DNA of 64,000 bases from Tritrichomonas musculus. Taxonomy: Eukaryota > Parabasalia > Tritrichomonadida > Tritrichomonadidae. The stretch lies in the NCBI GenBank assembly GCA_039105265.1, contig JAPFFF010000008.1, forward strand, positions 3,100,001 to 3,164,000. The letters run 5' to 3'. Below are positions 52,721-62,366 of this stretch, piece after piece. Both the position numbers and the translations under genes were made by a program. The stretch's first letter is position 1, and each line of letters begins with the position of its first letter. The notes beneath the pieces were generated by a model, which did no database searches, was not told where the DNA came from, and worked only from the letters and a program-made list of their open reading frames with translations.

Positions 52721-55700
52721 ACCTAAGAGTACGTGCAAATTTGGGTAGGTTGGTTTGTTGAAATGTCTTTGACTTCCTGAATGCATTCGAACCATCCAAC
52801 AAATCAAATGTCATGCTTTCTCCTTCATGCATTCTTTCAAAAAGCTCTTCAACTGAGATATCCATCCTTTTGCACTTGTTGAGAATAACTTGTTTTGGAA
52901 TTCCTTTGAGTCTAATATGATATCCTTCATTTCCTTGTTCATCAACCAAGATATCGAGGTAGCTCTTTTTACCAAGTGCAATGAGTTTTCTTGAGTGTAT
53001 TTCTCCCTGACTACCTTCGAACTCATCAAAGTCATTATGAAACTGACACATATTTTTTCCAATAAGAGGTTGATGATACTTGAACTGGAATAAGTCAGCT
53101 ATCCTTGGTACATCTTTTTCAAGTACATGCATACTATCAGTATCTTGATAAAAGATAGGTATACCTGCTTGCTCAGCTGTAGCCATAACCCTGTTCATTA
53201 AGTGCTTACTCCAAGAGAGAACGCTTGCACCAAATTGAGGTAGGTTGAAATGGTCATTAATTGGTTTCAACTTCTTGACATAGCACTTATCAATATTAGC
53301 ATCTTCAACAACCTCCTTGATAAAGTTGTAGTTCCTCCATAGGTACTTGTATAGTTGGCTTTTTGGTACTGTCTTGGTTTCAGTCTTTGTTGCTTTCAAT
53401 ATTGACTTGCCATATATGGAGTTGAGGAGGAGCTTTATTGTTTGTTCAAGAGGGTTCTTTTGCTTTTTATAACTTGCCCTGAGATTAAAGAGCTTCTCAA
53501 TGAACTCATTGATTTTCTTGTTAAATCCTTCATCAAAGTAATAGCCACGTATTAACTCATATTCAACATCATAAAATTCGAACAAGTCCATGAGACCTAC
53601 TTTATCGATATAATAATGGTCAACAAGGAAATTGCCGAATATTTTACTACCTGCTTCATTCCTTGTAAATACTTGTCCAAATTTATATGGCTCTTTTGAT
53701 TTACATTCGAGTTTCTTGATGTTGACTTCGATAAAGAATGTATCATATTGCATAAGTTGTTCATGTGTTGTACCTTGTGATATTACTTTAGGTCTTCCTA
53801 ATGGTATACCATCCATAACATACATTGCAGATGGATATAAGCTAACTGCATCAAAGTCTTGTATCTTTCCTTCGATGTATTGCTTTTCATTACCTGCTGT
53901 CATTGTTCTTCCACCAGAGACACATCGTTGTATGAAGTCTTGACACTTACCTGATAGTTCATAACATCCATCAAAGCAACCATATTTCTTGGCAAAGCAG
54001 TATCCAATAGCACTTATAGATATAAAATCATGAACACCATACATATCTGTCTTTGTCTCTTTAAAGACTGCTTTCAGGTCTTCATTAAATTTTTCCATTC
54101 CCTTCATCAAAACAATACAGTCCTTGAAACAATAGAAGATGGCATATTTAATGATGTCGATTTTGCCATCATTATAGCAATTTGCGATTTTTGCATTTTC
54201 GATAATCTGCTTGCAGTTTGCATCAAGTTGTGCTTTCGATAACTTATCTGCATTTTCATCGATGTATTGCTGTTGGAACTCAGTAGCATCAACAATTCTT
54301 CTTTGAATGTTCTCTTGTGTATATAGCTTATATGCCATGACTTCCTTGTGAACATTGAGGTTGAACATTGTAGCAAATTTACTTAATGCTTGAGGTATTA
54401 TACTATATGAGTTCCTGAATGTTAATCGCTTTTTGACTTTCCTTGTACCTTCTTCGAATAATGTCATGATGATTTGCAACACAGTTCCACTTCGTTCTGT
54501 TATCTGTGTATCCCATCCAGGTGTGTTAATGAAAAAACATGCATCATACTTGAGGTTATGAAAATATGTTAATGAGCCACTCCATAAATAATTCAAGAGC
54601 TTCTGTCCACAATCTTCACCTTGAATAGATATTTTATGTATGTTGGCTCCATCTCGAAAGATCGTACAATTGAGATATGGTATATGTGGACTGACTGTCG
54701 AGTTTGTTTCGAAGTCACTATAATAAATCCTTGACCATGTATTTTGTTTCTTTTTATTATTCTCAATGAGTCTTGTACTATGTTCTGCATTATATTCGAG
54801 ACTTACATAGTCATTAACATGTTCATATTCAGTTGTGTTGATAATATCCATTTCGCATGCTTTGATTTCTTCAAATAGATGTAACTCAAACATCTTTTGG
54901 AAAAAGGTTATTGGTTTGATTCCTTCATGTTTATAGTCTTTGACAGTCTTTCCATTTTTCTCCAATCTTGCTATCATACATCTTTTGTCAAAAGGCATAT
55001 ATGCAAATGTTCTATCAAGTTCTTCATAGTGTTGAAGGTAGAATAATGTACAAGGTATTTTCCTGTTGAGCATATAATGGTCTTTGAACAATATCAGGTT
55101 AACTTCTCTTTTAAAATCAACAGACCATTTTTTCTTTCTGGTGTTGATTCTTGTTTCATACTTGTATTTATCAGGTTGTTCAACAATTCTAATGATACTA
55201 AAATTGCACTTGAACTTTTTAGCTACTTCTTCTATCTTGTTATTGGGTATGGCTCTTGTTTGAACAAAAAATCGTAAGTCATCTATTTCATCATCAGTGA
55301 ACACACCTGATTGTATACAAGCATATACAAAACAATTATCTCTGTAGTTCTCTTTCCTTACCTCATGAAAGATTTGGTATGTAGATAAGTCTATAGGTGA
55401 TAGATTGATGTATGGGAAAAAACTACCTTCTGGTGTATTTCGATAGTCTTCATCAATTTCGACTTCATCATCATAGATTTCATGAGTATCCATATCTTGC
55501 ATCTTGGTTCTAAAATGAACACCATCATTTGTTTTGTTCATGTCAATAAATTGTACCTCATATCGAACTGGAATGAACATGTTTGAGATATATGGATTAG
55601 TGTCTGATTGGTCTTCACTTAAATCAAGTTCTCCTGTTATATGTCCTAATGTACTTTCGATGTTGTGCTTATCACTGAGTGTGAAGTACTTATAAGTTCC

Positions 55701-55988
55701 ATCAAGTGCAATTGCTTTAACAATAGGTCTTCCAACATTTTTCTTTTTATGTATCTGTCGTAGTGCTTCCGTAAATGCGTACCTCTTATCTTCATCTTGA
55801 TTGATGTCTGTAGCAAAACCAATACCTTGTCCTGCAGGAATCATGAGCTTCCTCATTTCTTCTTTAAATTTGTCTTTCTTTTGGTATTGTTTTGCACGTC
55901 GATTATATTCACGACGAAACTGTGATTTTGTATCAGCATAGACATCTCCAATAGCATCTAAAAAATTATCTTCAATGTCCTTGTTCAT
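52713..55988 (-). CDS. Polinton protein-primed DNA polymerase B
   Basis: About 1091 aa from the ATG complementary to 55986-55988 (MNKDIEDNFL). The frame is open 14 codons upstream without good coding character. It replicates the element using a protein primer. The family B motifs are complete: exonuclease ExoI YSDFETNS and ExoII YFHNLKYDACFF, then polymerase motifs A DAVSLYPSAM, B LLLNSIYGKS and C QDTDSMHV. The N-terminal ~450 residues hold NCFVYACIQSG followed by a helical stretch, like the OTU-type cysteine-protease-like domain reported at the N-terminus of some Polinton polymerases. That assignment is tentative. The 3' end overlaps the stop of the 249-aa gene by 8 bp. Confidence 0.93.
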   Translation of the reverse strand: MNKDIEDNFLDAIGDVYADTKSQFRREYNRRAKQYQKKDKFKEEMRKLMIPAGQGIGFATDINQDEDKRYAFTEALRQIHKKKNVGRPIVKAIALDGTYKYFTLSDKHNIESTLGHITGELDLSEDQSDTNPYISNMFIPVRYEVQFIDMNKTNDGVHFRTKMQDMDTHEIYDDEVEIDEDYRNTPEGSFFPYINLSPIDLSTYQIFHEVRKENYRDNCFVYACIQSGVFTDDEIDDLRFFVQTRAIPNNKIEEVAKKFKCNFSIIRIVEQPDKYKYETRINTRKKKWSVDFKREVNLILFKDHYMLNRKIPCTLFYLQHYEELDRTFAYMPFDKRCMIARLEKNGKTVKDYKHEGIKPITFFQKMFELHLFEEIKACEMDIINTTEYEHVNDYVSLEYNAEHSTRLIENNKKKQNTWSRIYYSDFETNSTVSPHIPYLNCTIFRDGANIHKISIQGEDCGQKLLNYLWSGSLTYFHNLKYDACFFINTPGWDTQITERSGTVLQIIMTLFEEGTRKVKKRLTFRNSYSIIPQALSKFATMFNLNVHKEVMAYKLYTQENIQRRIVDATEFQQQYIDENADKLSKAQLDANCKQIIENAKIANCYNDGKIDIIKYAIFYCFKDCIVLMKGMEKFNEDLKAVFKETKTDMYGVHDFISISAIGYCFAKKYGCFDGCYELSGKCQDFIQRCVSGGRTMTAGNEKQYIEGKIQDFDAVSLYPSAMYVMDGIPLGRPKVISQGTTHEQLMQYDTFFIEVNIKKLECKSKEPYKFGQVFTRNEAGSKIFGNFLVDHYYIDKVGLMDLFEFYDVEYELIRGYYFDEGFNKKINEFIEKLFNLRASYKKQKNPLEQTIKLLLNSIYGKSILKATKTETKTVPKSQLYKYLWRNYNFIKEVVEDANIDKCYVKKLKPINDHFNLPQFGASVLSWSKHLMNRVMATAEQAGIPIFYQDTDSMHVLEKDVPRIADLFQFKYHQPLIGKNMCQFHNDFDEFEGSQGEIHSRKLIALGKKSYLDILVDEQGNEGYHIRLKGIPKQVILNKCKRMDISVEELFERMHEGESMTFDLLDGSNAFRKSKTFQQTNLPKFARTLRFT

Positions 55989-56069
55989 GTTTAACCTAAA
56001 ATAAAAGTGAAACGATAAAAATAAAAACAAAGAAAAAGTTAAAAAATTATTTTTTAGTTATGACCTATC

Positions 56070-57509
56070 TTATTGGGGGTAATCATCATCATCAACGACA
56101 TTATCTTCGAGATATGGAAAATGATATTGGAACTCATGTCCTTTCGACTTCGAGTCAGAGTTCCGTTCAATTTCGTTCTTCTCCATTGATTCACCAAATT
56201 GCTTAATGGCATTCAGCACTTGCTTCGGTGATTGCTTCTTTCCTTTTCTCTCGAAGCTGCATGCTTTGTCCAACTTCTCTTTCTCTTCTGGTGATAAGTA
56301 TGGTCGAAGATGATAAATGCAATTGGACAACTTCCATCCATAGGACTTGAACACGTTTATCATCTCTGGTGCTTTTTTCTTGTCATATGATTCAATAGCG
56401 TCCATCATGTTTCGAAGATAATCAACTTCTACCATCATCAATCTCGATCTTGCCAACTTTTCAGCAAATGCATCATCTGTTGGAGGACCAGCTTGTTGAG
56501 CATTTTTCAGATCCGCCACGTCCTTCTTTAGATCGTGAATTTTGTTAATGTACTTCGCCACCTTTTTTGGAGCAAGTTCCAATTTCATCAGCTCGAGTGC
56601 GTATTCGTCGTTATCATCAATGTCTTTCCTGAGTTCTTCAGCATTGTGATTTATGTCTTGAATGTTATATTCTACACCAGTCATTTTCTCCTCCAACTTC
56701 GTTAATCGTTCTTTCAAGTTTTCATTTTCTTCTATTAATTGTTCCATTTCTTCTCGAAAGTCGAATGGACGAACATTATCCTCCTTATAATCACTATTGG
56801 ATTTCATATCATGAACACTTTTCGGTGGCTTATATGGTTCTCTGTGAACTGGTTCTTGTTCTTGTTCATGATCAACTTCTTCTTCTCCTTCTATCTTTGT
56901 TTCTTCTTTTGGATTGGAACCGAATTTTTGTTTCTCGGCAAATGAAGATGGTCTAGCAAGAACACTTGGAGGTGGCGGTATTTGTTGATTAGATGGAGGT
57001 GGAGGAGGTGGAGGAACTTGTATTATATTATATGAGCGAGGTGGTGGAAAGACTTTATTTGAAATTGGAACATATGGATTCTTCCTTCTTGCATCGTCTT
57101 CTTGCTTCAATCTTGCTAATGCTTCTTCTTCTTGCTTCTTCTTCCTTCTTGCTTCTTCTTCTTGCTGCTTCTTCAATCTAGCTGCTTCTTCTTCTTGTTG
57201 CTTCTTCAATCGAGCTGCTTCTTCTTCTTCTTGCTTCTTCTTCAATCTAGCTGCTTCTTCTTCTTCTTGCTTCTTCTTCAATCTAGCTGCTTCTTCTTCT
57301 TGCTGCTTCTTCTTTAATCTAGCTGCTGCTTCTTCTTGCTGCTTCATGATGAACTGTCGCATGGATTCGAGTTGTTCTGGGGTCATGTTCTTGAGCCAAA
57401 CTTCTGTGGGTGGAGCTGATGGCGGATCTGATGGTGGAGCTTGTTGACCCGATTGCTCGATCGAGTCAAATAGACTAACATCGCTGTCTGAGCTGTAGTT
57501 GTATGACAT
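56070..57509 (-). CDS. Polinton coiled-coil protein (479 aa), unknown function
   Basis: The N-terminus is Ser/Pro-rich (SLFDSIEQSGQQAPPSD). Residues about 70-145 are a run of near-identical RLKKKQEEEEAA blocks forming a long charged coiled coil. A Pro-rich stretch (VPPPPPPPSNQQIPPPP) follows, then a second coiled coil (LIEENENLKERLTKLEEK) and an acidic C-terminus (VVDDDDYPQ). It has no enzyme motif. Coiled coils with proline linkers suit a scaffold or capsid-associated protein, but this is a guess. The low-complexity blocks are a likely site of copy-number change. Confidence 0.75.
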   Translation of the reverse strand: MSYNYSSDSDVSLFDSIEQSGQQAPPSDPPSAPPTEVWLKNMTPEQLESMRQFIMKQQEEAAARLKKKQQEEEAARLKKKQEEEEAARLKKKQEEEEAARLKKQQEEEAARLKKQQEEEARRKKKQEEEALARLKQEDDARRKNPYVPISNKVFPPPRSYNIIQVPPPPPPPSNQQIPPPPSVLARPSSFAEKQKFGSNPKEETKIEGEEEVDHEQEQEPVHREPYKPPKSVHDMKSNSDYKEDNVRPFDFREEMEQLIEENENLKERLTKLEEKMTGVEYNIQDINHNAEELRKDIDDNDEYALELMKLELAPKKVAKYINKIHDLKKDVADLKNAQQAGPPTDDAFAEKLARSRLMMVEVDYLRNMMDAIESYDKKKAPEMINVFKSYGWKLSNCIYHLRPYLSPEEKEKLDKACSFERKGKKQSPKQVLNAIKQFGESMEKNEIERNSDSKSKGHEFQYHFPYLEDNVVDDDDYPQ

Positions 57510-57699
57510 ACAAGTATAAAAATGATCTATTTTCTAGTTGATATCACTAAATTTTAAATTTCGTAGAAAAACTCGAAGGTGGATATTTTTCTTTGAAAAA
57601 GTTATATACACTATAAAAATTCAAAAATTGAATTAAAAAAAATAAAATATATTGAAATTTTAAAAAAATATATTTATTAATATCACTATTATTTTATTA

Positions 57700-58125
57700 A
57701 TGATGAATGAAGAAGAAGATAAAATAGAAGATATTTTACAAAAACAAACACCTCCTAAAGATCATGATTCATTCGACTACAAAATTAATATAAACATGTC
57801 GAAAAAAATATCTCAACTAAAAGTTGAAGATGATACATCAAATTTAAGAACGATGTGTGAAAATTATGCTCATGCTCTTGAAAATGATGCACATCGACTT
57901 CGAGCAAAACAAAAAAAGAGGTATGATGAATGGTTTGACAGCCTCGAAAAAGATTGTTATCCTGCAAGAGACATTGTTAACTTGTACAACATGTTCTTTG
58001 GTCATGAACTATCTATTACTCGACTTGGTTTCGGGCATCTCGATGGAACAAAGAGACACTTTACACATAAGAAAGTGAAAAGAAACAAGAAGTTCATCAC
58101 AATGTACTACAAGAAAAATGAATAA
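57700..58125 (+). CDS. Polinton protein of 141 aa, unknown function
   Basis: An acidic N-terminus (MMNEEEDKIEDILQK) leads to a helical basic region (HRLRAKQKKRYDEWF) and a basic C-terminus (HFTHKKVKRNKKFITMYYKK). A second ATG 32 codons in (MSKKISQLK) could be the true start. The basic end could bind nucleic acid. I recognise no family. A C-rich minisatellite follows immediately. Confidence 0.6.
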   Translation: MMNEEEDKIEDILQKQTPPKDHDSFDYKININMSKKISQLKVEDDTSNLRTMCENYAHALENDAHRLRAKQKKRYDEWFDSLEKDCYPARDIVNLYNMFFGHELSITRLGFGHLDGTKRHFTHKKVKRNKKFITMYYKKNE

Positions 58126-58158
58126 CTAAAAAAAAAAAGTTTTTTTTTTAACTACATG

Positions 58159-58428
58159 TTTTTCCTCATAAGCTACCTTTTTCCTCATAAGCTACCTTTT
58201 TCCTCATAAGCTACCTTTTTCCTCATAAGCTACCTTTTTCCTCATAAGCTACCTTTTTCCTCATAAGCTACCTTTTTCCTCATAAGCTACCTTTTTCCTC
58301 ATAAGCTACCTTTTTTCCTCATAAGCTACCTTTTTCCTCATAAGCTACCTTTTTCCTCATAAGCTACCTTTTTCCTCATAAGCTACCTTTTTCCTCATAA
58401 GCTACCTTTTTCCTCATAAGCTACCTTT
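58159..58428. repeat. 19-bp minisatellite, about 14 copies
   Basis: The unit TTTTTCCTCATAAGCTACC repeats almost perfectly, with one copy carrying an extra T. On the minus strand each copy codes for KVAYEEK-like peptides in rotating frames, because 19 is not a multiple of three. It overlaps the 3' end of the next minus-strand gene. Confidence 0.93.
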
Positions 58429-58685
58429 TTGCTTTCATACAACATTATTTTTTCCTTCATACTTTGTACTTCTTTTTTCTTTCTTTCACGATATGCCTTT
58501 TGCTGTTGTTTACGTGCTTCATTTCGTTCTTCAACAGTTGCATACTTTTGCTTTCTACCACGTTTTTCTGTTGTTTCAGTTTTTGCAGTATCAATATTTT
58601 TGAGGTTGTTGTTACTCTTGGACTTCTTCAACTTCTTGATGATAGCTGTTTCCTTGAACTCACCCAAATCTAAATTTTGGCTCAT
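58395..58685 (-). CDS. Polinton small basic protein (96 aa), bZIP-like basic region
   Basis: I chose the ATG complementary to 58683-58685 (MSQNLDLGEFKE); the upstream frame would overlap a divergent gene. The protein has an RGRKQK box (AT-hook-like) and EERNEARKQQQKAYRERKKKE, which looks like the basic region of bZIP factors but is followed by only a short heptad stretch (MKEKIMLYESKK). The last ten residues are coded inside the 19-bp minisatellite, so array length can change the C-terminus. A DNA-binding or transcription role is inferred. Confidence 0.6.
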   Translation of the reverse strand: MSQNLDLGEFKETAIIKKLKKSKSNNNLKNIDTAKTETTEKRGRKQKYATVEERNEARKQQQKAYRERKKKEVQSMKEKIMLYESKKVAYEEKGSL

Positions 58686-58761
58686 GATTTCATTCGAGAA
58701 AAAAAATTGAATTATTTTTGAAAATTGAATATTCGCAAACAAAATCACTTCATTTTTTAAA

Positions 58762-59133
58762 ATGTCGCGTTCTGGAAATGACTTCAAAGAATTCCAAAAA
58801 CAGCAAAAGCTAGCTATCAAAAATGCTCATGTTGAAATAGCCAATGCTATTAAAGAGGTGATATTTCTGTTCAACCAAAAAATAATAAACTCGACATCAT
58901 CTAATGTCTGCACCATCTATGACCCTTTGATACAAGCAAACATGAACAAGATTGCTGAAGCACTTACTCAAATGAATCTCACTACCTGCGAGGTTTTTCA
59001 TAAAAAGATTCCTCAATCTACAACACCAAAATCTATTGGCTTTCACGTGCCTATAGTGCCTGACTCGCAAGAGACACAAGAAGAAGATGATGAAGATGAA
59101 CAAGAAGCTTCATCTCCAAAAGACAAGGAGTAA
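58762..59133 (+). CDS. Polinton protein of 123 aa, unknown function
   Basis: A helical N-terminal 100 residues (FKEFQKQQKLAIKNAHVEIA) and a strongly acidic tail (EEDDEDEQEASSPKDKE). It is divergent from the bZIP-like gene, with only 76 bp between start codons. No family is recognised. Confidence 0.6.
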   Translation: MSRSGNDFKEFQKQQKLAIKNAHVEIANAIKEVIFLFNQKIINSTSSNVCTIYDPLIQANMNKIAEALTQMNLTTCEVFHKKIPQSTTPKSIGFHVPIVPDSQETQEEDDEDEQEASSPKDKE

Positions 59134-59185
59134 GAGTAAAAAATAATTACTTCTAATTTTAAGTTTTTTTTATATATGTCTTTTT

Positions 59186-59710
59186 TTATACTATGCAATA
59201 TTTTAAGCATACATGATAATTATTAACAAGCTCATTATATTCTTTATTATATACTTGTTTCAAGTCAATGACTACCTCTCCATTATCTTTAATAATCTTA
59301 ATAGCATCTATTTTTCTTATTGGATTGCTCTTAGTTGCACAACATCCAACATCTTCATTAAGTTGTACTTCAACCTCACTAACATGTAGTATTGCTTTGA
59401 TGATGTTGCTAAGAGATTCAATAGGTACTATGATGCATTTCTTTGATATAATGTTAGCTAGTAGTGCTTTGTCTTGATTAAGTAGTATTTGTGCATATGC
59501 TTCAAGTATAACATTACGTACATCTGGTTCAACTTCAACAGGTTCAGTTTGCACTCCAATGTCTCTTGTAATAACAATGTCTTCCTTGCCATCATCTCTC
59601 TTATTAATAATAATGTTGTTGTTGATGTTTGATGTAGATGATGCAGCTGCTGATGGTTCTAAAGATACATTTGCTTGAACTCCATTGGTTGTACCCCTCT
59701 TCTTAATCAT
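59186..59710 (-). CDS. Polinton protein of 174 aa, unknown function
   Basis: It begins MIKKRGTTNGVQANVS. Residues about 20-60 are a Ser/Asn-rich linker with IGVQTEPVEVEP, a short motif of the kind that binds dynein light chain (VQT). The rest is helical with cysteines near 128-129 and 170. Role unknown. The VQT reading is a weak motif match. Confidence 0.6.
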   Translation of the reverse strand: MIKKRGTTNGVQANVSLEPSAAASSTSNINNNIIINKRDDGKEDIVITRDIGVQTEPVEVEPDVRNVILEAYAQILLNQDKALLANIISKKCIIVPIESLSNIIKAILHVSEVEVQLNEDVGCCATKSNPIRKIDAIKIIKDNGEVVIDLKQVYNKEYNELVNNYHVCLKYCIV

Positions 59711-59731
59711 TTAGGTTGGGAAAAAATAGGC

Positions 59732-60178
59732 TTAAAGTACTAAGTCTAGCTGTTCTCCAATAAACATGTCAAATGACTCAATTTGATATTTCTGCTTGAG
59801 AGCATCGATTTTTGGTTTATGACTTGTAGGAGCAGCTGCAATGGAGTAGTTGTAGTATTTGATTCCTTGATACTCTTGAGTGGTAGTGTTTCCATTTATG
59901 TAGAACTCTTCGAAATCTTCAGTTATTTTTCTCCTTGAGTTAGGCTTAATAAATATTGAGTCAAGATCAAGTTCTTTGAGCTTATCTGGATAAAATCTGT
60001 GGCACTTGTCTTTTACCTTGATTGAGACATAGAGTACTTTGCCTAAATAACTCCATTCTCCTGTTTTCATTGGGTACTTGTCACAAAGTATCGAGAAATT
60101 ACATTGTTTAGTATTTGGAGCACATTTTGCGCGAAGTTCATTGACATAGTCATAGACGTTTCTTGTTGTCATTTTCAT
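59732..60178 (-). CDS. Polinton protein of 148 aa, unknown function
   Basis: Either Met1 or Met3 could start it (MKMTTRNVYDYV). A compact mixed alpha/beta composition with YLGKVLYVSIKVKDK suggests a folded domain. It has four Cys, with no clear metal-binding pattern. It lies head-to-tail with its neighbours in the late-gene-like block. Confidence 0.6.
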   Translation of the reverse strand: MKMTTRNVYDYVNELRAKCAPNTKQCNFSILCDKYPMKTGEWSYLGKVLYVSIKVKDKCHRFYPDKLKELDLDSIFIKPNSRRKITEDFEEFYINGNTTTQEYQGIKYYNYSIAAAPTSHKPKIDALKQKYQIESFDMFIGEQLDLVL

Positions 60179-60202
60179 CTGGATAAAAAATTCAATAAAA
60201 AA

Positions 60203-60637
60203 TTAATATATGTTATTTTGGGTAAAGATATGTTGGGTAGGTCCATATCGAATATCTTGTTTATTATATTCTCTTGCTCTACCTTGCATTGGTGGTTTCT
60301 CAGGCTTCTTAAGATATTTTGGTAAGAGAGGTACTGGTCTATCTTTTTCACCTATATGTCGATAAAAACCACCATCTGTAATACTAACAGGAGGTTCACG
60401 AACAGGTTTGGTTATATGTTCTCGAGTATCTGGAAATCTAACAGGGTCCTCATGTTCAATAATCTGGGTAGGTGGTCGATTAATATATGGGTTGAAGGTT
60501 ACAGAATAAGTATTAGTATTACTGAACACACCAAAATGTTGAAACTCTATGTCCTTATTTTTCATGGTAGCTTCATTATACATCATACCTTCTCTTCCAA
60601 CAATCTCAGCATGTGGGCTTCTATAATCATTCGACAT
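60203..60637 (-). CDS. Polinton proline-rich protein of 144 aa, unknown function
   Basis: I prefer the ATG complementary to 60635-60637 (MSNDYRSPHAEI) over one 7 codons upstream (MFFMFWK). It is rich in Pro, Arg and Tyr with no hydrophobic core (NPYINRPPTQIIEHEDPVRF), so it is probably extended. It sits directly downstream of the major capsid candidate in the same direction, so a capsid-associated role is plausible. Confidence 0.6.
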   Translation of the reverse strand: MSNDYRSPHAEIVGREGMMYNEATMKNKDIEFQHFGVFSNTNTYSVTFNPYINRPPTQIIEHEDPVRFPDTREHITKPVREPPVSITDGGFYRHIGEKDRPVPLLPKYLKKPEKPPMQGRAREYNKQDIRYGPTQHIFTQNNIY

Positions 60638-60666
60638 TTTCCAAAACATAAAAAACATACATCTTT

Positions 60667-62349
60667 TTACTCAGGGGTTGTTAAATCATAAGGACCAATA
60701 CGTACTGATGGTGGCATACCATTAGGTCTAATTAAGATACTAATTGATATATCTGTTAATAAGCATAATAATGGAGGTGTATCTACTTCCTGTCTAAATG
60801 GATTATCTGCCTTTTGACTACATATCAATTCGAAGTTAATAGGTGCAAGACTTGAAAGACCTTGTTGATATGTTCCATCTGTTTCAGTAGGAAGACCTAT
60901 GAAGAATGAGGACCTATCATTTGGATAATAGCCTGTTGTGTTTTCATTATATTGATACTCATTCGCTAAACTTGCAATAACCTCTTTATTAAATCCATTT
61001 TGCTCTCCATTCATGTTCATTGCATTCTGGCAATATTCGAGGAACTCTGGATACTTACCATTCGTACCAAATGCTTTAGCAGGAATATTATTGTAATTAC
61101 CACAATTCATATGAAATGCTTCAAACATAGGATTCTTGAAGTATGTCTTATGCGTATGCTTGAGTGGGAATAAACAAAACATACTATCTACAAAATTAGG
61201 TGTAATAGTAATAGTTGCTTTATCTTGTTCATTATTAAGAGGTCTTGTACAAGTGTAAAATGACATTATCTGTGTTGGGAATGTAAGTGGATGTTGTGGG
61301 TTAGCATATCTTTGAACAAGTGCTGTATATACAGATTCATGAATACCAAAACAAGGTATAATACTCGCACATTCTTCAATGGAATAATCAACAACACTCC
61401 AAGTTCTCCAATCACTGTAAATAGTTCGGTCAACTCTTTCCTTAGTCTTGTTAGCTCCTGCGATTTCATATGCTCCTCCATGATTTTCACCAACAGGTGG
61501 AAGATTCTTAGGGTCATTAATCTTATCCATTGCTATTTTTTCGGTACTTGTCCACATCCATATTGGTTCTCCAATAGGTCGAAATTCATTGGTAATTTCA
61601 TCAACATTGAAGTCTTTCATTATATGTGGATTAGCAACCAAGCTCTTTTCAAAACCAACTGGACAATATACCATACCAGCTGTTGAAAAGTATAGACGTA
61701 ATTCGATTTTACCTGCAAATGCTGGCAAGTACTTGATATTAGATAAAGGTAGGAATCGTCGCAAATCAATCTTTAATCTAATTGTTTCAGTGACAGAAGT
61801 CACATCTTTGTTAAGATTTGCAACAAAACCACATCTCCTTCCATGAGTATCATTCCAAATATCCTTATGTCTTGCTTTACTATATATATCAGCTCTTTTA
61901 GTAACTTCATTTGCACAACATGCAGTTAAAAAGGATTCTTCACATCCAAAGTTCTGGGTATAAAGCGTCATACCATTAGCTACAATTTCATACTTCTCAA
62001 CAGCATCTCGAGCATCCTTAAAGCCAAACCATACCTTACCAAAATTATAACCACTGACATTTTCTAAATCACTTAGAATTGGCTTGTCTATTTTTATCAT
62101 CACTCTCATATCTGCTCGAATAAATCCATTATATATATCAGCAGTATTATGAGTATTAGGAGAGATAATACATGTTGTATAGGAACCACTCTTAATTGGT
62201 GGTGATGGTGAATACGAAGTTTGTGGATTTAATGAGTATGCCTTATTAGTATCACTAAGTGCTATGCAATTATCGACAACATCAAAGTAAGATGCAATCT
62301 GGGTACAAACCTCTGCTGAGGTTTTCATATAGGATTCCTTGTTAAGCAT
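60667..62349 (-). CDS. Polinton major capsid protein candidate (double jelly roll)
   Basis: 560 aa from the ATG complementary to 62347-62349; a second ATG lies 7 codons in (MKTSAEVC). Length, beta-rich composition and position beside the small structural genes and packaging ATPase fit the Polinton major capsid protein, whose double jelly roll forms trimers. Supporting segments are LKIDLRRFLPLSNIKYLPAF, typical of the first jelly roll in this group, and KIELRLYFS after it. I infer the fold from pattern, not from a structural comparison. Confidence 0.75.
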   Translation of the reverse strand: MLNKESYMKTSAEVCTQIASYFDVVDNCIALSDTNKAYSLNPQTSYSPSPPIKSGSYTTCIISPNTHNTADIYNGFIRADMRVMIKIDKPILSDLENVSGYNFGKVWFGFKDARDAVEKYEIVANGMTLYTQNFGCEESFLTACCANEVTKRADIYSKARHKDIWNDTHGRRCGFVANLNKDVTSVTETIRLKIDLRRFLPLSNIKYLPAFAGKIELRLYFSTAGMVYCPVGFEKSLVANPHIMKDFNVDEITNEFRPIGEPIWMWTSTEKIAMDKINDPKNLPPVGENHGGAYEIAGANKTKERVDRTIYSDWRTWSVVDYSIEECASIIPCFGIHESVYTALVQRYANPQHPLTFPTQIMSFYTCTRPLNNEQDKATITITPNFVDSMFCLFPLKHTHKTYFKNPMFEAFHMNCGNYNNIPAKAFGTNGKYPEFLEYCQNAMNMNGEQNGFNKEVIASLANEYQYNENTTGYYPNDRSSFFIGLPTETDGTYQQGLSSLAPINFELICSQKADNPFRQEVDTPPLLCLLTDISISILIRPNGMPPSVRIGPYDLTTPE

Positions 62350-62366
62350 TTTAGATGGAAAAAAAT

